DNA from: Arenimonas fontis
Lineage (GTDB): Bacteria; Pseudomonadota; Gammaproteobacteria; Xanthomonadales; Xanthomonadaceae
Assembly (NCBI RefSeq): GCF_008386465.1
Contig: NZ_VUOD01000004.1
Location: 248,001 to 312,000 of the forward strand
DNA: 64,000 bases
Direction: 5' to 3'
Positions 42,007 through 52,643 of this stretch are shown here, piece after piece. The notes beneath the pieces are model-generated. The model searched no databases. It was given only the letters and a program-made list of their open reading frames with translations, and had not been told where the DNA came from. Positions within the stretch are counted from its first letter, which is position 1, and every line of letters starts with the position of its first letter. The position numbers and the translations under genes are program-made.

Positions 42007-43341
42007 ATGAGCATTCTCAGCGAAGAACAGGCCAAGGCCATCCTCGACAAGGTCCTCGCGCTGTCGCAGGCCGACGAGTGCACCGCCACTCTCAGCGGCT
42101 CGGTGGAGGGCAACATCCGTTTCGCCCTCAACCAGGTCTCCACCAGCGGCATCGTCTCCAACGCCCAGTTGGTGGTGCAGTCCGCCTTCGGCAAGCGCGA
42201 GGGCATCACCACCATCAACAGCTTCGACGATGCGTCGCTGGAGCGGGTGGTGCGCCGCTCGGAAGAACTGGCCCGGCTGGCGCCGGAGAATCCGGAGTAC
42301 ATGCCGGCGCTGGAGAAACAGAGCTACCGTCCCAGCCCGACCTTCGTCCAGGCCACCGCCGACGTCACCCCCGAGCAGCGCGCCCAGGTGGCGGCAGCCT
42401 CGATAGCACCCTGCAAGGACGCCGGGCTGATCGCCGCCGGTTTCCTGCAGGACAACCAGAGCTTCTTCGCCTTCGCCAACTCCAAGGGCAACTTCGGTTA
42501 CCAGCGCAGCACCAACATGGATTACACCTGCACGGTGCGCACCGAGGACGGCCGCGGCTCGGGCTGGGTCTCGCGCAACACCGCCGACTTCAGCCGCTTC
42601 AGCCCCGGCGACGACATCCAGGTGGCGATCCGGAAGGCGCGCGACTCGGCCGAGGCCAAGGCGCTGGAGCCGGGCAAGTACACCGTGATCCTGGAACCGG
42701 CCGCAGCCGCCGGCCTGATCAGTTTCATGATGTTCTTCTTCGACGCCCGCCAGGCCGACGAGGGCCGCAGCTTCCTCAGCAAGAAGGGCGGCGGCACCCG
42801 CCTGGGCGAGCAGGTGTACGACCCGCGCGTGACCATCGTCGCCGACCCCTGGCACCCGGAGGCGGCGGTCATGCCCTGGGACCAGCAGGGCCTGCCGCGC
42901 GAGGCGCATCCGATCATCAAGGACGGCAAGGTCGAGTACCTGCAGTACTCGCGCTACTGGGCCCAGAAGCAGGGCAAGCGCGCGGTCGGCCAGCCCGGCA
43001 ACCTGATCATGTCCGGCGGCGACAAATCCACCGCCGAACTGGTGAAGGGCACCCAGCGCGGCATCCTGGTCACCCGCACCTGGTACATCCGGATGGTGGA
43101 CCCGCAAACCGTGTTGCTGACCGGCCTGACCCGCGACGGCACCTTCTACATCGAAAACGGCGAAATCAAACACCCGGTGAAGAACTTCCGCTTCAACGAG
43201 TCGCCGGTGATCATGCTCAACAACATCGAGGAGCTGGGCAAGCCGATCCGCATCAGCGGCGACGAGTCGCCGTTCGTGATGATGATCCCGCCGATGAAGC
43301 TGCGCGACTTCACCTTCACCTCGCTTTCCGACGCCGTGTGA
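42007..43341 (+). CDS. TldE/PmbA-family partner protease subunit
   Basis: 444 aa. The TldE-like fold carries the family's repeated pattern (FALNQVSTSGIVSNAQLVVQSAFGKREG, VILEPAAAAGLISFMMFFFDARQADEGRSFL) but no HExxxH motif, as in TldE. It would pair with the TldD upstream. No Tat motif or signal peptide is visible at the N-terminus (MSILSEEQAKAILDKV). So if the complex is exported, this subunit must travel with TldD; otherwise the pair is split between compartments. CCAGGAGCCCGCAAACC upstream gives a ribosome binding site. Confidence 0.9.
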   Translation: MSILSEEQAKAILDKVLALSQADECTATLSGSVEGNIRFALNQVSTSGIVSNAQLVVQSAFGKREGITTINSFDDASLERVVRRSEELARLAPENPEYMPALEKQSYRPSPTFVQATADVTPEQRAQVAAASIAPCKDAGLIAAGFLQDNQSFFAFANSKGNFGYQRSTNMDYTCTVRTEDGRGSGWVSRNTADFSRFSPGDDIQVAIRKARDSAEAKALEPGKYTVILEPAAAAGLISFMMFFFDARQADEGRSFLSKKGGGTRLGEQVYDPRVTIVADPWHPEAAVMPWDQQGLPREAHPIIKDGKVEYLQYSRYWAQKQGKRAVGQPGNLIMSGGDKSTAELVKGTQRGILVTRTWYIRMVDPQTVLLTGLTRDGTFYIENGEIKHPVKNFRFNESPVIMLNNIEELGKPIRISGDESPFVMMIPPMKLRDFTFTSLSDAV

Positions 43342-43347
43342 GGCCGG

Positions 43348-44055
43348 ATGGGGGCGCCGCTGCATCGCCGTCGTTTCCTCGGCCTGCTCGGCGCCGCCCT
43401 CGCCGCGGCGGCGGTGCGCCCGGCGCGCGCCGGCGGCGGCGGTTACGACTTCTGGTTCACCCGCCTGATGTACGAATCCGGCGACTGGGACGTCGACCAG
43501 CGCATGCCGGCCAACCTGATCACCTCGCTGATCGACTACACCGGCCTGCGGGTGGACCCGAACGAGCACGTGCTGGCGCTGGCCGACCCGCGCGTGCTGC
43601 AGGCCCCGTTCTGCTATCTGGCCGGGCACAAGCTGGTGGAGTTCAATGCGGACGAGCGGCGCAATTTCGAGCGTTACGTGCGCAACGGCGGCTTCGTGTT
43701 CGTGGATGACTGCAACCACGACATAGACGGCCTGTTCGCCCGCTCGTTCGAGGCGGAGATGGCCTCGATCTTCGGCGGCGACGCCCTGCGCAAGCTGCCG
43801 AACGACCATCCGATCTACACGAGCTTCTTCCGTTTCGACGGCCCGCCCGCCACCAGCTTCGAACTCAACGGCTGGGGCGACGACCTGGTGCACGACTACC
43901 TCAAGGGCATCGCCATCAACGGCCGCCTCGGCGTGCTCTACAGCAACAAGGACTACGGTTGCGAATGGGACTACGACTGGCGCAACAAGCGCTGGCTGGC
44001 CGAGGACAACACCCGTTTCGCCGTCAATATCGTCGTGTACGCACTGACCAGCTAG
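43348..44055 (+). CDS. DUF4159 protein with Tat signal
   Basis: 235 aa. The N-terminus MGAPLHRRRFLGLLGAALAAAAV carries an RRRFLGLLG twin-arginine motif. The DUF4159 domain follows: FWFTRLMYESGDWDVDQRMP, FVFVDDCNHDIDGLFARSFEAEMASIFGGDALRKLP and HPIYTSFFRFDG. DUF4159 resembles glutamine amidotransferase-type folds and is usually a domain of bacterial surface proteins. Function unknown. Sits 6 bp after tldE and 6 bp before moxR. Confidence 0.88.
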   Translation: MGAPLHRRRFLGLLGAALAAAAVRPARAGGGGYDFWFTRLMYESGDWDVDQRMPANLITSLIDYTGLRVDPNEHVLALADPRVLQAPFCYLAGHKLVEFNADERRNFERYVRNGGFVFVDDCNHDIDGLFARSFEAEMASIFGGDALRKLPNDHPIYTSFFRFDGPPATSFELNGWGDDLVHDYLKGIAINGRLGVLYSNKDYGCEWDYDWRNKRWLAEDNTRFAVNIVVYALTS

Positions 44056-44061
44056 GACGCC

Positions 44062-45057
<996 letters not shown>

Positions 45058-45065
45058 GGCCTGCG

Positions 45066-45956
45066 GTGGGCGGTCCGGACTACATCCCCGCGGCCGTGCG
45101 CGCCCGCCTGCGCGGGCTGCGCCTGGGCGGCCGTCGCGCCGCCGGCGGCGAGGGTTTTGGCCAGCACCGCAGCCGCAGCCGCGGCGCCGGCCTGGAGTTC
45201 GCCCAGTACCGCCCTTACGAGCCCGGCGACGAACCGCGCCAGGTGGATTGGAAACTGTACGCCCGCTCGGATCGCTTCTTCGTGCGCGAGGCCGAACGCG
45301 ACAGTCCATTGACCGCCTGGGTACTGGTGGACGCCAGTGCTTCGATGGACCAGGCCGAACCCGGCGACGGCACCCGACTCGATGCCGCCCGGGTTCTGGC
45401 CGCCTGCGTCTTCGAACTGGCCCTGCGTCAGGGCGACCGCTTCGGCCTGGCGACGATCGGCGGGACCGGACTGCAACTGGTGTCCGCCGGCGCCGGCCCG
45501 CGCCAACGCGACCGTTGCCTGCTGGCGCTGCGGAGCCTGCGCGCCGGCGGCGCCTGGCCGGACCAGACCGTACTGCGCCCGCTCTGGGAGCGGATCGGCG
45601 CCGGACACCTGGTGCTGCTGCTGTCCGACGACTTCGACGAGGCCGCCATCGTGCTGATGGAGAAGCTGTCGGCGGCCCGCCGCGAGGTACTCAACATCCA
45701 GCTGCTGACCAGCGAGGAACGCGACTTCCCTTTCCGCGGCGGCCATCGCTTCGTCGAACCGGAAAGCGGGCGCGAGCTGAGCAGTGACGGCGCCGCCGTC
45801 CGCGAGGATTTCCTCCGTCGCTTCGGCGAAGCCCGCCAGGCCCTGCACGCGCGCCTGGCCGCCGCCGGCGTGCGCCGCGTCGAACACGTGCTGGACCGGC
45901 CGCCGGACGAGCCGCTGCGCGCTCTGTTCGCCTCCCGGCCGGTGGAACGCGCATGA
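45066..45956 (+). CDS. DUF58/VWA-like protein
   Basis: 296 aa. The DUF58 signature is RGAGLEFAQYRPYEPGDEPRQVDWKLYAR (about residues 40-68), followed by a VWA-like domain with the MIDAS-type VLVDASASMD. DUF58 proteins work with MoxR ATPases. It overlaps the BatA-like gene by 4 bp and is next to the ATPase. Confidence 0.92.
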   Translation: MGGPDYIPAAVRARLRGLRLGGRRAAGGEGFGQHRSRSRGAGLEFAQYRPYEPGDEPRQVDWKLYARSDRFFVREAERDSPLTAWVLVDASASMDQAEPGDGTRLDAARVLAACVFELALRQGDRFGLATIGGTGLQLVSAGAGPRQRDRCLLALRSLRAGGAWPDQTVLRPLWERIGAGHLVLLLSDDFDEAAIVLMEKLSAARREVLNIQLLTSEERDFPFRGGHRFVEPESGRELSSDGAAVREDFLRRFGEARQALHARLAAAGVRRVEHVLDRPPDEPLRALFASRPVERA

Positions 45957-47077
45957 TCACCGGCTTTGCTGCCCCGCTGGCGCTCTGGGCACTGGCAGCG
46001 CTGGCCTTGCCGCTGCTGCTGCACCTGGCGCGGCGCGAGCGGCAGCGACGCACGGTTTTTGCCGCCCTGGCCTGGCTGTTGCCGCGGCAGCGTCCGCGCC
46101 GCCGCCTGCGCCTGCAGGAATGGCCGCTGCTGGTCCTGCGCATGGCCCTGCTGGCCGCGCTGGCCCTGCTGCTGGCGCAGCCGCTGCGCACGCCCGACCC
46201 GCCCGGCGCCTGGGAGCTCGTGCACCCCGTGTTGTCCGCGCCCGCCGGCGAGGCACCCGAAGGTATCGAGCGTCGCTGGCTGGCACCGGGCTTCCCGCCG
46301 ACCTCCCTGCCCGCGCCTTCCGCCGAATCGCTGCCGGTGGCCAGCCTGTTGCGCCAGGCCGATGCCGAGCTGCCCGCGCAGACCGCGCTCACCGTGCGAC
46401 TGCCGCGCCGCCTGGCCGGCCTGGATGCACAGGCGCTGGCGCTGTCGCGGGTGCCGGTCTGGCAGATCGAGGACGCAGCGGATACGGCAAGCGCAGCCGC
46501 ACCTGTCCAGACCCGCGGCATCGCCCTGCGCGGCGACGCTGATGCCGCTTCACGCCGCTGGCTGCGCGCACTGCACGCCGCCTGGCAGGCGGAAGCCGGC
46601 GACGCCGCCGCACCGGATGAAGGTGAAGGACTGCCGGCAAGCGGGCGACTCACCGCCTGGACTGGCGCCGGCCCCGTGCCGGCGACGTTGCTGGACTGGG
46701 TCGCGCAAGGCGGTGAATTGCTGCTGGATGCCGACACCGCCTGGCCGTTGCCCTCGCCGCCGGCGAACCTGCCCGGCGACTGGCTGCGCGGCTTGGCGCA
46801 CGGCCGGGGTCGCGTCTTGCAGTGGCGTACTCCGCTGCAGCCCGAACATCGCCCGGAACTGCTGGAGGCCGATTTTCCCAGCCGCCTGCGTGCGCAGCTG
46901 TGGCCGCCACCGGCGCCGACGCTGGCCGATGCCGAGGTCGTGAAGCCGGCGGTGACCAAGGCGGACTACACAACGCCGCCGACGCCCTGGACGATGCCTT
47001 TGCTGTGGCTGGCGCTGGCGCTGTTCGCGCTCGAACGCTGGCTGGGCACGCTTCCCGGCCGGGAGGCGACGACATGA
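45953..47077 (+). CDS. BatA-domain membrane protein
   Basis: 374 aa with membrane helices at residues about 6-24 and 56-72 (GFAAPLALWALAALALPLLLHL, WPLLVLRMALLAALALLLAQ), the N-terminal BatA pattern. A periplasmic region has Ala-rich low complexity, and a C-terminal helix (MPLLWLALALFALERWLG) ends the protein. The VWA domain of true BatA is absent or degenerate: the middle (residues 80-330) lacks DxSxS. Likely the membrane component of the MoxR/DUF58 system. ATGA overlaps both neighbours. Confidence 0.85.
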   Translation: MITGFAAPLALWALAALALPLLLHLARRERQRRTVFAALAWLLPRQRPRRRLRLQEWPLLVLRMALLAALALLLAQPLRTPDPPGAWELVHPVLSAPAGEAPEGIERRWLAPGFPPTSLPAPSAESLPVASLLRQADAELPAQTALTVRLPRRLAGLDAQALALSRVPVWQIEDAADTASAAAPVQTRGIALRGDADAASRRWLRALHAAWQAEAGDAAAPDEGEGLPASGRLTAWTGAGPVPATLLDWVAQGGELLLDADTAWPLPSPPANLPGDWLRGLAHGRGRVLQWRTPLQPEHRPELLEADFPSRLRAQLWPPPAPTLADAEVVKPAVTKADYTTPPTPWTMPLLWLALALFALERWLGTLPGREATT

Positions 47078-49194
47078 TGCCCTTGCTGGCGCACGCGCTT
47101 GCCGCCGCCCGCCGCCGCGCCGCGATGGCATGGTTGCTGGGCGGCCTGCCACCACTGGCGCTGCTGGCCTGGCTGGGCCTGCGTGCCGATGGCGGACGCG
47201 GCACCCTGCTGGCGCTGGCGGTCGCGCTGCCACTGCTCGCCTTCCTGGCCTGGCGTGCCTGGCGGATCCGTGATCCCGCCTGGGCCGCGCGCCGGCTGGA
47301 CCGCCGCCCTGACATGGAGGACAGCGCCGACCTGCTGCTGATGCCGCCGGCGCGGCCCAGCCCGCTGCAATCCCTGCAGGCCCAGCGCCTGGCCGAGCGC
47401 CTGCGCGCGCAGCCGCCCGAGCTGCGCGAGCCCTGGCCCTGGCGCGCGCTGCTGACCAGCCTCGCCGGCACGGCGCTGTGCACCCTTGCCGTGCTGCACT
47501 GGCCGGCCGCCGACACCGGCGCCGCCGCCACGCCCGCGCCGACGGCGGAGGACGTCGAGGCAGCAGCGACCGCGCTGCTGCTGAGCGAGACCGAACTGCG
47601 GGTGATGCCGCCCGCCTACACCGGCCTGCCCGCGGAAGTGGCACCGGAGCTGTCGCGCCGCGTGCCCGCCGGCAGCCGCCTGACCTGGCGCCTGCGCCTG
47701 CGACCGCAGCCGGAGTCGCTGCGCCTGCGCTGGCACGACGGCCGCGAACTCGCCCTGCGCCGCGAAGGCGAGGACTGGCTGGGCGAAACCACGATCGAAC
47801 GCTCCGGTCTCTACCGCCTGGTCGCCGGGCACGCCTTGCCGCTGGCCGCGGACCGCCTGCACCGCATCGACGTCGTCGCCGACCGGCCGCCCGAAATCCG
47901 CGCGATCGCGCCCGAACGCACGCTCAGCCTGCGCGAGGATGGCCAGCGGCACTGGCGACTGGCCTTCGAGGCCAGCGACGACCACGGCCTCGGACAGGCC
48001 CGCCTGCACATCACCCTGGCCCAGGGCAGCGGCGAACAGGTGAGCGTCAGCGAGCGGCAGATCGCCGTGCGCGGCGAAGGCGACACGCGCGCGCGGCGTT
48101 ACGTCCACCGGCTGGACCTGGCCGCGCTCGGCCTGGCCCAGGGCGATGACCTGATCGTGCGCCTGGAGGTGGCCGACAACCGCCGGCCGGCGCCGCAGTG
48201 GAGCCGCAGCGCCAGCTTCGTCCTGCGCTGGCCGCCGCCGCCCGCCGCCGAGGCCACCGGCATGGAAGGCCTGATCGAGCGGGCGCTGCCGGCCTACTTC
48301 CGCAGCCAGCGCCAGATCATCATCGACACCGAGGCGCTGATCGCCCAGCGCGGTCGCCTGCGCCGCGACAGCTTCGTCTCGCGCTCGGACGCCATCGGCG
48401 TGGACCAGCGCCTGCTGCGCCTGCGCTACGGCCAGTTCATGGGCGAGGAGGACGAAGGCTGGGACGCCGAGGCTCGCAGCGGCGATCACGAGGGCGGCCA
48501 CCAGGAAGAAGAACACCCTGCCGGCGACGGTCATGACCACGGCGAAGGCGAGACCGCGCCACTGGGCGGCGCGGTCAGCGCGCTGGAGGAGTTCGGCCAC
48601 ACCCACGACGACGCCGAGGCCGCCACCCTGCTGGACCCGGAAACCCGCGCCCTGCTCCGCCAGGCGCTGAACGCGATGTGGTCCTCGGAAAGCGAGCTGC
48701 GCCGCGGCCAGCCCGAGCAGGCACTGCCGCATGCCTATCGCGCCCTGGATTTCATCAAGCAGGTGCAGCAGGCCAGCCGCATCTACCTGGCCCGTGTCGG
48801 CCTGGAGTTGCCGCCGGTGGACGAGTCGCGCCGGCTCACCGGCAAGCGCGAAGGCATCGCCAGCCGCCGCCACGCCATGGCCCCGGCGCAGTCGGTCGGC
48901 GGCCCGACGCCAGCGCTTTGGCAGGCCCTGGACGGTGGTGATCCGACGCAGCCGCTGCAGGACTTCGCCCGCTGGCTGGGCGGACGCGCCGGCGATGACA
49001 CGGAAACGCTGGACCTGATGGAAGCGATCGAAGCGCTGCGCGCCGATCCGGATTGCGATGACTGCCGCGAACGCCTGCGCCGTCGGCTCTGGCCGCTGCT
49101 GCCGGCGCCGGCGCCGGCGGCGCAGGCGCGGCCGGCGCCGGACGCGGCCGGCGAAGCCTGGCTGCGCGCACTGACGGAGGACGGGACACCATGA
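47074..49194 (+). CDS. DUF4175 membrane protein
   Basis: 706 aa. N-terminal hydrophobic part with three helices (MAWLLGGLPPLALLAWLGLR, LLALAVALPLLAFLAW, LLTSLAGTALCTLAVLHW), then a long soluble region rich in Arg and Glu. The DUF4175 pattern is present in VMPPAYTGLPAEVAPELSRRVPAGS and FEASDDHGLGQARLHI. A DEDEG/HEGGH...HDHG stretch (about residues 455-500) is histidine- and acid-rich and may bind metal. A C-terminal domain counts Arg/Leu helices. Function unknown; envelope protein. Confidence 0.87.
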   Translation: MMPLLAHALAAARRRAAMAWLLGGLPPLALLAWLGLRADGGRGTLLALAVALPLLAFLAWRAWRIRDPAWAARRLDRRPDMEDSADLLLMPPARPSPLQSLQAQRLAERLRAQPPELREPWPWRALLTSLAGTALCTLAVLHWPAADTGAAATPAPTAEDVEAAATALLLSETELRVMPPAYTGLPAEVAPELSRRVPAGSRLTWRLRLRPQPESLRLRWHDGRELALRREGEDWLGETTIERSGLYRLVAGHALPLAADRLHRIDVVADRPPEIRAIAPERTLSLREDGQRHWRLAFEASDDHGLGQARLHITLAQGSGEQVSVSERQIAVRGEGDTRARRYVHRLDLAALGLAQGDDLIVRLEVADNRRPAPQWSRSASFVLRWPPPPAAEATGMEGLIERALPAYFRSQRQIIIDTEALIAQRGRLRRDSFVSRSDAIGVDQRLLRLRYGQFMGEEDEGWDAEARSGDHEGGHQEEEHPAGDGHDHGEGETAPLGGAVSALEEFGHTHDDAEAATLLDPETRALLRQALNAMWSSESELRRGQPEQALPHAYRALDFIKQVQQASRIYLARVGLELPPVDESRRLTGKREGIASRRHAMAPAQSVGGPTPALWQALDGGDPTQPLQDFARWLGGRAGDDTETLDLMEAIEALRADPDCDDCRERLRRRLWPLLPAPAPAAQARPAPDAAGEAWLRALTEDGTP

Positions 49195-50951
49195 GCCCGC
49201 CGCAGGCGTTCGCGCTGATCCTGGCTGGCATTGCACTGTCGGCGACGGTCAGCAGCCTGTTGCGCGGCCGCCGCGCCGGCTGGAGCCGCGGCCGCGTCGC
49301 AGCGGTGCTGCTCCTGCAGCCCTTGCTGGCCCTGCTGTTCTGGCTGGCGCTGTGGCCGCCTGCGGGCGAAGGCGAACGGCCACGTCTGGTGGTGCTGACG
49401 GCCGGCGCCGAACCTGAGGCGCCGGCGCTGGCGCCGGACGAGCGCTTGTTCGCCCTGCCCGATGCGCCGCGCCCGCCCGGCGCGACGCCGGTGCCGGACC
49501 TGGCCAGCCTGCTGCGCCGGCATCCGCAGGCGCGCGGCCTGCGCGTGCTCGGCCAGGGCCTGGCCGCGCACGACCGCGAGGCGGCGCAGGGCTGGCCTCT
49601 GCAGTTCGAAGCCGCGCCGGCGCCGACCGGCCTGGTTGCCCTGGATTGGCCGACACGACTGCCGGCCGGCGCGCCGCTGCCGGTGGCCGGCCGCGTCGCC
49701 GGCATCGGGCAGGCACGCCTGGAGCTGCGCGACCCCGCCGGTGAGCGCGTGGACAGCGCGCTCGCCGGCGAAGACGGCCACTTCCGCCTGCAGGCCTGGA
49801 CCGGCCTGCCCGGCCGCGTCGCCTACCAGCTGCAACTGCTGGACGCCTCCGGCGAGGTGCTGACGCAGGCGACGCTGCCGCTGCAGGTACTGCCGGGCCA
49901 CCCGCATCGGCTCTGGCTGCGCGCCGGCGCGCCGAATGCCGAACTGAAATACCTGGGCCGCTGGGCGCTCGACGCCGGCCTGTCATTGCACGCCGAGTTC
50001 GCCCTCGGCGCCGGCATCCGCATCGGCGACCGAAGTCGCCCGGTGAATGCCGCCGAACTGGCCCGGACCGACCTGCTGATCCTGGACGAACGCAGCTGGC
50101 GCGAGCTCGGTCCGGCCGGCCGCGCCGCCGTGGACGATGCGGTGCGCGAAGGACTGGGCCTGCTGCTGCGCATCTCCGGCCCGCTGGATGCGGCGACGCG
50201 CCGCGAGCTGGCCGAGCGCGGCTTCCGGCTCGAAACGGACACCGGGACAGGCCAGGTCGAACTGCCCCTTGCGCTGACGCCGCGCGCGCGCGGCGAGGAG
50301 GTGGTGCCGCGGCTGGGGCGCTGGCCGGGGCGGCTGTCGGCGCCAGGCGGCGCCGTGTTGCTGGCCGATGCCCGCGGCCGGGCGCTGGCCGCCTGGCAGG
50401 CGCGCGGGCGTGGTCGCGTCGGCGTCTGGCTGCTCGACGACAGCTACCGCTGGTATCTGGCCGGCTACCCGCAGGCGCACGGCCATCTCTGGGCCCGCGC
50501 CGTGGCAACGCTGGCGCGTCCGCAGCCCTCGGCCAGGGCGGTGGCGCCGGCCCGTGGCCGGGTGGGCGAGCGCGCCGCCCTGTGCGGCCTGGGCGCGGAC
50601 GCGGAGCTGGAAGCGCCTTCCGGCGCCCGCATGGCCCTGATGCCCGATCCCGCCACCGGCCCCGCCGCATGCGCCGCCGTCTGGCCGCGCGAGGCGGGCT
50701 GGCACCGCCTCCGCGACGGCGGACGTGAACTGTCCTGGTGGGTGATGCCGGCCGATGCCCTGCCCGGGGTGCAGGCGCAGGCGCGTCGCCAAACCACGCT
50801 GGCGCTGGCGGCGCAGTCGCCGGCCGAACGCGTGGGCCCCGCGCCGTCCACGCCGGGCCCACGCTGGCCCTGGTGGGCGGCCTGGCTGGCGCTGGCAGCC
50901 CTGGCCTGGGCCCTGGAACGGCCGCGTCCGCGCGCAACCCGGGTCGGGTGA
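49191..50951 (+). CDS. Large envelope protein at end of the tldD-moxR operon, unknown function
   Basis: 586 aa. N-terminal helices at about residues 5-22 and 38-57, a beta-rich middle (WPTRLPAGAPLPVAGRVAGIG, LELRDPAGERVDSALAGEDGHF) resembling Ig/carboxypeptidase-regulatory-like modules, and a domain with LILDERSWRELGPAGRAAVDDAVREGLGLLLRI resembling a glutamine-amidotransferase-like fold. A C-terminal helix (PWWAAWLALAALAWALE) anchors it. This layout fits the large BatB-like or putative VWA partner seen after DUF4175 in other clusters, but I do not recognise a named family. Ends 0 bp before the convergent HD-GYP gene. Confidence 0.75.
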   Translation: MSPPQAFALILAGIALSATVSSLLRGRRAGWSRGRVAAVLLLQPLLALLFWLALWPPAGEGERPRLVVLTAGAEPEAPALAPDERLFALPDAPRPPGATPVPDLASLLRRHPQARGLRVLGQGLAAHDREAAQGWPLQFEAAPAPTGLVALDWPTRLPAGAPLPVAGRVAGIGQARLELRDPAGERVDSALAGEDGHFRLQAWTGLPGRVAYQLQLLDASGEVLTQATLPLQVLPGHPHRLWLRAGAPNAELKYLGRWALDAGLSLHAEFALGAGIRIGDRSRPVNAAELARTDLLILDERSWRELGPAGRAAVDDAVREGLGLLLRISGPLDAATRRELAERGFRLETDTGTGQVELPLALTPRARGEEVVPRLGRWPGRLSAPGGAVLLADARGRALAAWQARGRGRVGVWLLDDSYRWYLAGYPQAHGHLWARAVATLARPQPSARAVAPARGRVGERAALCGLGADAELEAPSGARMALMPDPATGPAACAAVWPREAGWHRLRDGGRELSWWVMPADALPGVQAQARRQTTLALAAQSPAERVGPAPSTPGPRWPWWAAWLALAALAWALERPRPRATRVG

Positions 50952-52643
50952 TCAGCGGCCCTGCCGGGGTGCCGCAGCACCCTTGGCCGCACGGCGCGCC
51001 TCGTCCCCGGCGGCCAGTTCGGCCGCCAGCGCCGGCGACACGCCAGGAATGCGGTGCCAGTCGATCTCGTCGATCTGCTCCGGCGGCAGGAAGCGCTCCG
51101 CATATTCCAGGTAGACCCGCTCGCGCAGGAAGACATCGAACAGGTCCGGGTCCACGTGGTTGTCCAGCTTCATGCGGCCGAGGATGGTCAGCGATTCGGA
51201 CAGCGTCTTGCCGGTCTTGTAGGGCCGGTCGGCGGCGGTCAGGGCCTCGAAGACGTCGGCGATGCCCATCACCCGGGCCGGGATGCTCATCTGCTCGCGG
51301 GTCAGGCCACGCGGATAGCCCTTGCCGTCCATGCGCTCGTGGTGACCACCGGCGTACTCCGGCACCCGGCGCAGGTGTGGCGGCCAGGGCAACGCCTCCA
51401 GCATGCGGATGGTCACCACGATGTGGTGGTTGATGATGCCGCGCTCGGCCTCGGTGAGCGTGCCGCGGCGGATGCACAGGTTCTCCAGCTCGTCGGCGCT
51501 GAGGAAGGACTGCTCGCTGCCGTCCGGGCCGCGCCAGCGCATGGCGCCGATGCGGCGGATGTTGGCGATGCGGGCGTCGTCCATGAACTCGCCGCCGATG
51601 TTGGCCTCACGCACCGCCTCGCGGTCGGCGTCGAGGCGGGCCAGGCGGTCGCGGTAGCCGTCTTCGTCCAGCTCGCCCCTCAGCAGGGCGATCTCGGCGT
51701 CGCGCCTGAGCACCTCGAAGCGGGTGTCCACCAGTTCGATGCGGTCGAACAGGGTCTGCAGCTTGGTGGCCTTGTCCACCACGTGCACCGGGGTGGTGAT
51801 CTTGCCGCAGTCATGCAGCAGGCCGGCGATCTTCAGCTCGTAGCGGTCGGCCTCATTCATGCGGAAACCGGCCAGCGGCCCGACCTCGGTGCGGTGCGCC
51901 GCTTCGGCCAGCAGGCTGGTCAGCACCGGCACCCGCTCGCAGTGGCCGCCGGTGTAGGGCGACTTCTCGTCGATGGCGGTGTTGATCAGGTTGATCAGGG
52001 CCTCGAACAGGTTCTCCAGCTGGTCGATCAGCCGACGATTGTTCAGGGCGATCGCCGCCTGCGAAGCCAGCGATTCCACCAGGCGCTGGTCGGCGTCGGT
52101 GAAGGCCACCGTGTTGCCCTGGTCATCCTTGGCGTTGATCAGTTGCAAGACGCCGATCACGCGGCCGTCGTGATCCTTCATCGGTACGGTCAGGAAGGAC
52201 TGCGAGCGGTAGCCGGTGCGGGCATCGAAGGCGCGGGTGCCGCTGAAGTCGTAACCCTCGGCGTCGTAGGCGTCGGGAATGTTGACGGTCTCGCCGGTCA
52301 GGGCCGCGTGCGCCACCACCATGCCATGGTTGCCGCTGCCGTCCGGCAGGTACAGCGGCAGCGGCGCAAAGTCTATCGGCTCGCCATGCCGCCCGCCCTT
52401 GAAGTAGCCCAGGCTGTGGTTGCGCAGTACCGCGAAGTGCAGGCGATCGTCCTCCACCCGGTACAGGGTGCCGCCGTCGGCGCGGGCGAACTCTCGCGCC
52501 GCCTCCAGGATGCGTTCCAGCAGGGTCGGCAGGTCGCGCTCGTGCGAGAGGGCGATGCCGATGGCATTGAGGGTGTCCAGTCGGGCAAGGATGTCGTCGG
52601 CACTTTGCATGGCGGCTGGCCTGGTACCGGTTGCAGTGAACAT
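50952..52643 (-). CDS. GAF and HD-GYP cyclic-di-GMP phosphodiesterase
   Basis: 563 aa. GAF sensor domain (about residues 30-195; ends VESLASQAAIALNNRRLIDQ), then an HD-GYP domain (about 210-500). This has the HD in LLHDCGK and the GYP motif in HHERMDGKGYP. It hydrolyses cyclic-di-GMP. The C-terminal tail (about 505-563) is Ala-rich. The first eleven residues are dispensable (a second ATG at Met12 starts MQSADDILARLDTLN). Ends immediately at the convergent gene without an intergenic gap. Confidence 0.93.
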   Translation of the reverse strand: MFTATGTRPAAMQSADDILARLDTLNAIGIALSHERDLPTLLERILEAAREFARADGGTLYRVEDDRLHFAVLRNHSLGYFKGGRHGEPIDFAPLPLYLPDGSGNHGMVVAHAALTGETVNIPDAYDAEGYDFSGTRAFDARTGYRSQSFLTVPMKDHDGRVIGVLQLINAKDDQGNTVAFTDADQRLVESLASQAAIALNNRRLIDQLENLFEALINLINTAIDEKSPYTGGHCERVPVLTSLLAEAAHRTEVGPLAGFRMNEADRYELKIAGLLHDCGKITTPVHVVDKATKLQTLFDRIELVDTRFEVLRRDAEIALLRGELDEDGYRDRLARLDADREAVREANIGGEFMDDARIANIRRIGAMRWRGPDGSEQSFLSADELENLCIRRGTLTEAERGIINHHIVVTIRMLEALPWPPHLRRVPEYAGGHHERMDGKGYPRGLTREQMSIPARVMGIADVFEALTAADRPYKTGKTLSESLTILGRMKLDNHVDPDLFDVFLRERVYLEYAERFLPPEQIDEIDWHRIPGVSPALAAELAAGDEARRAAKGAAAPRQGR

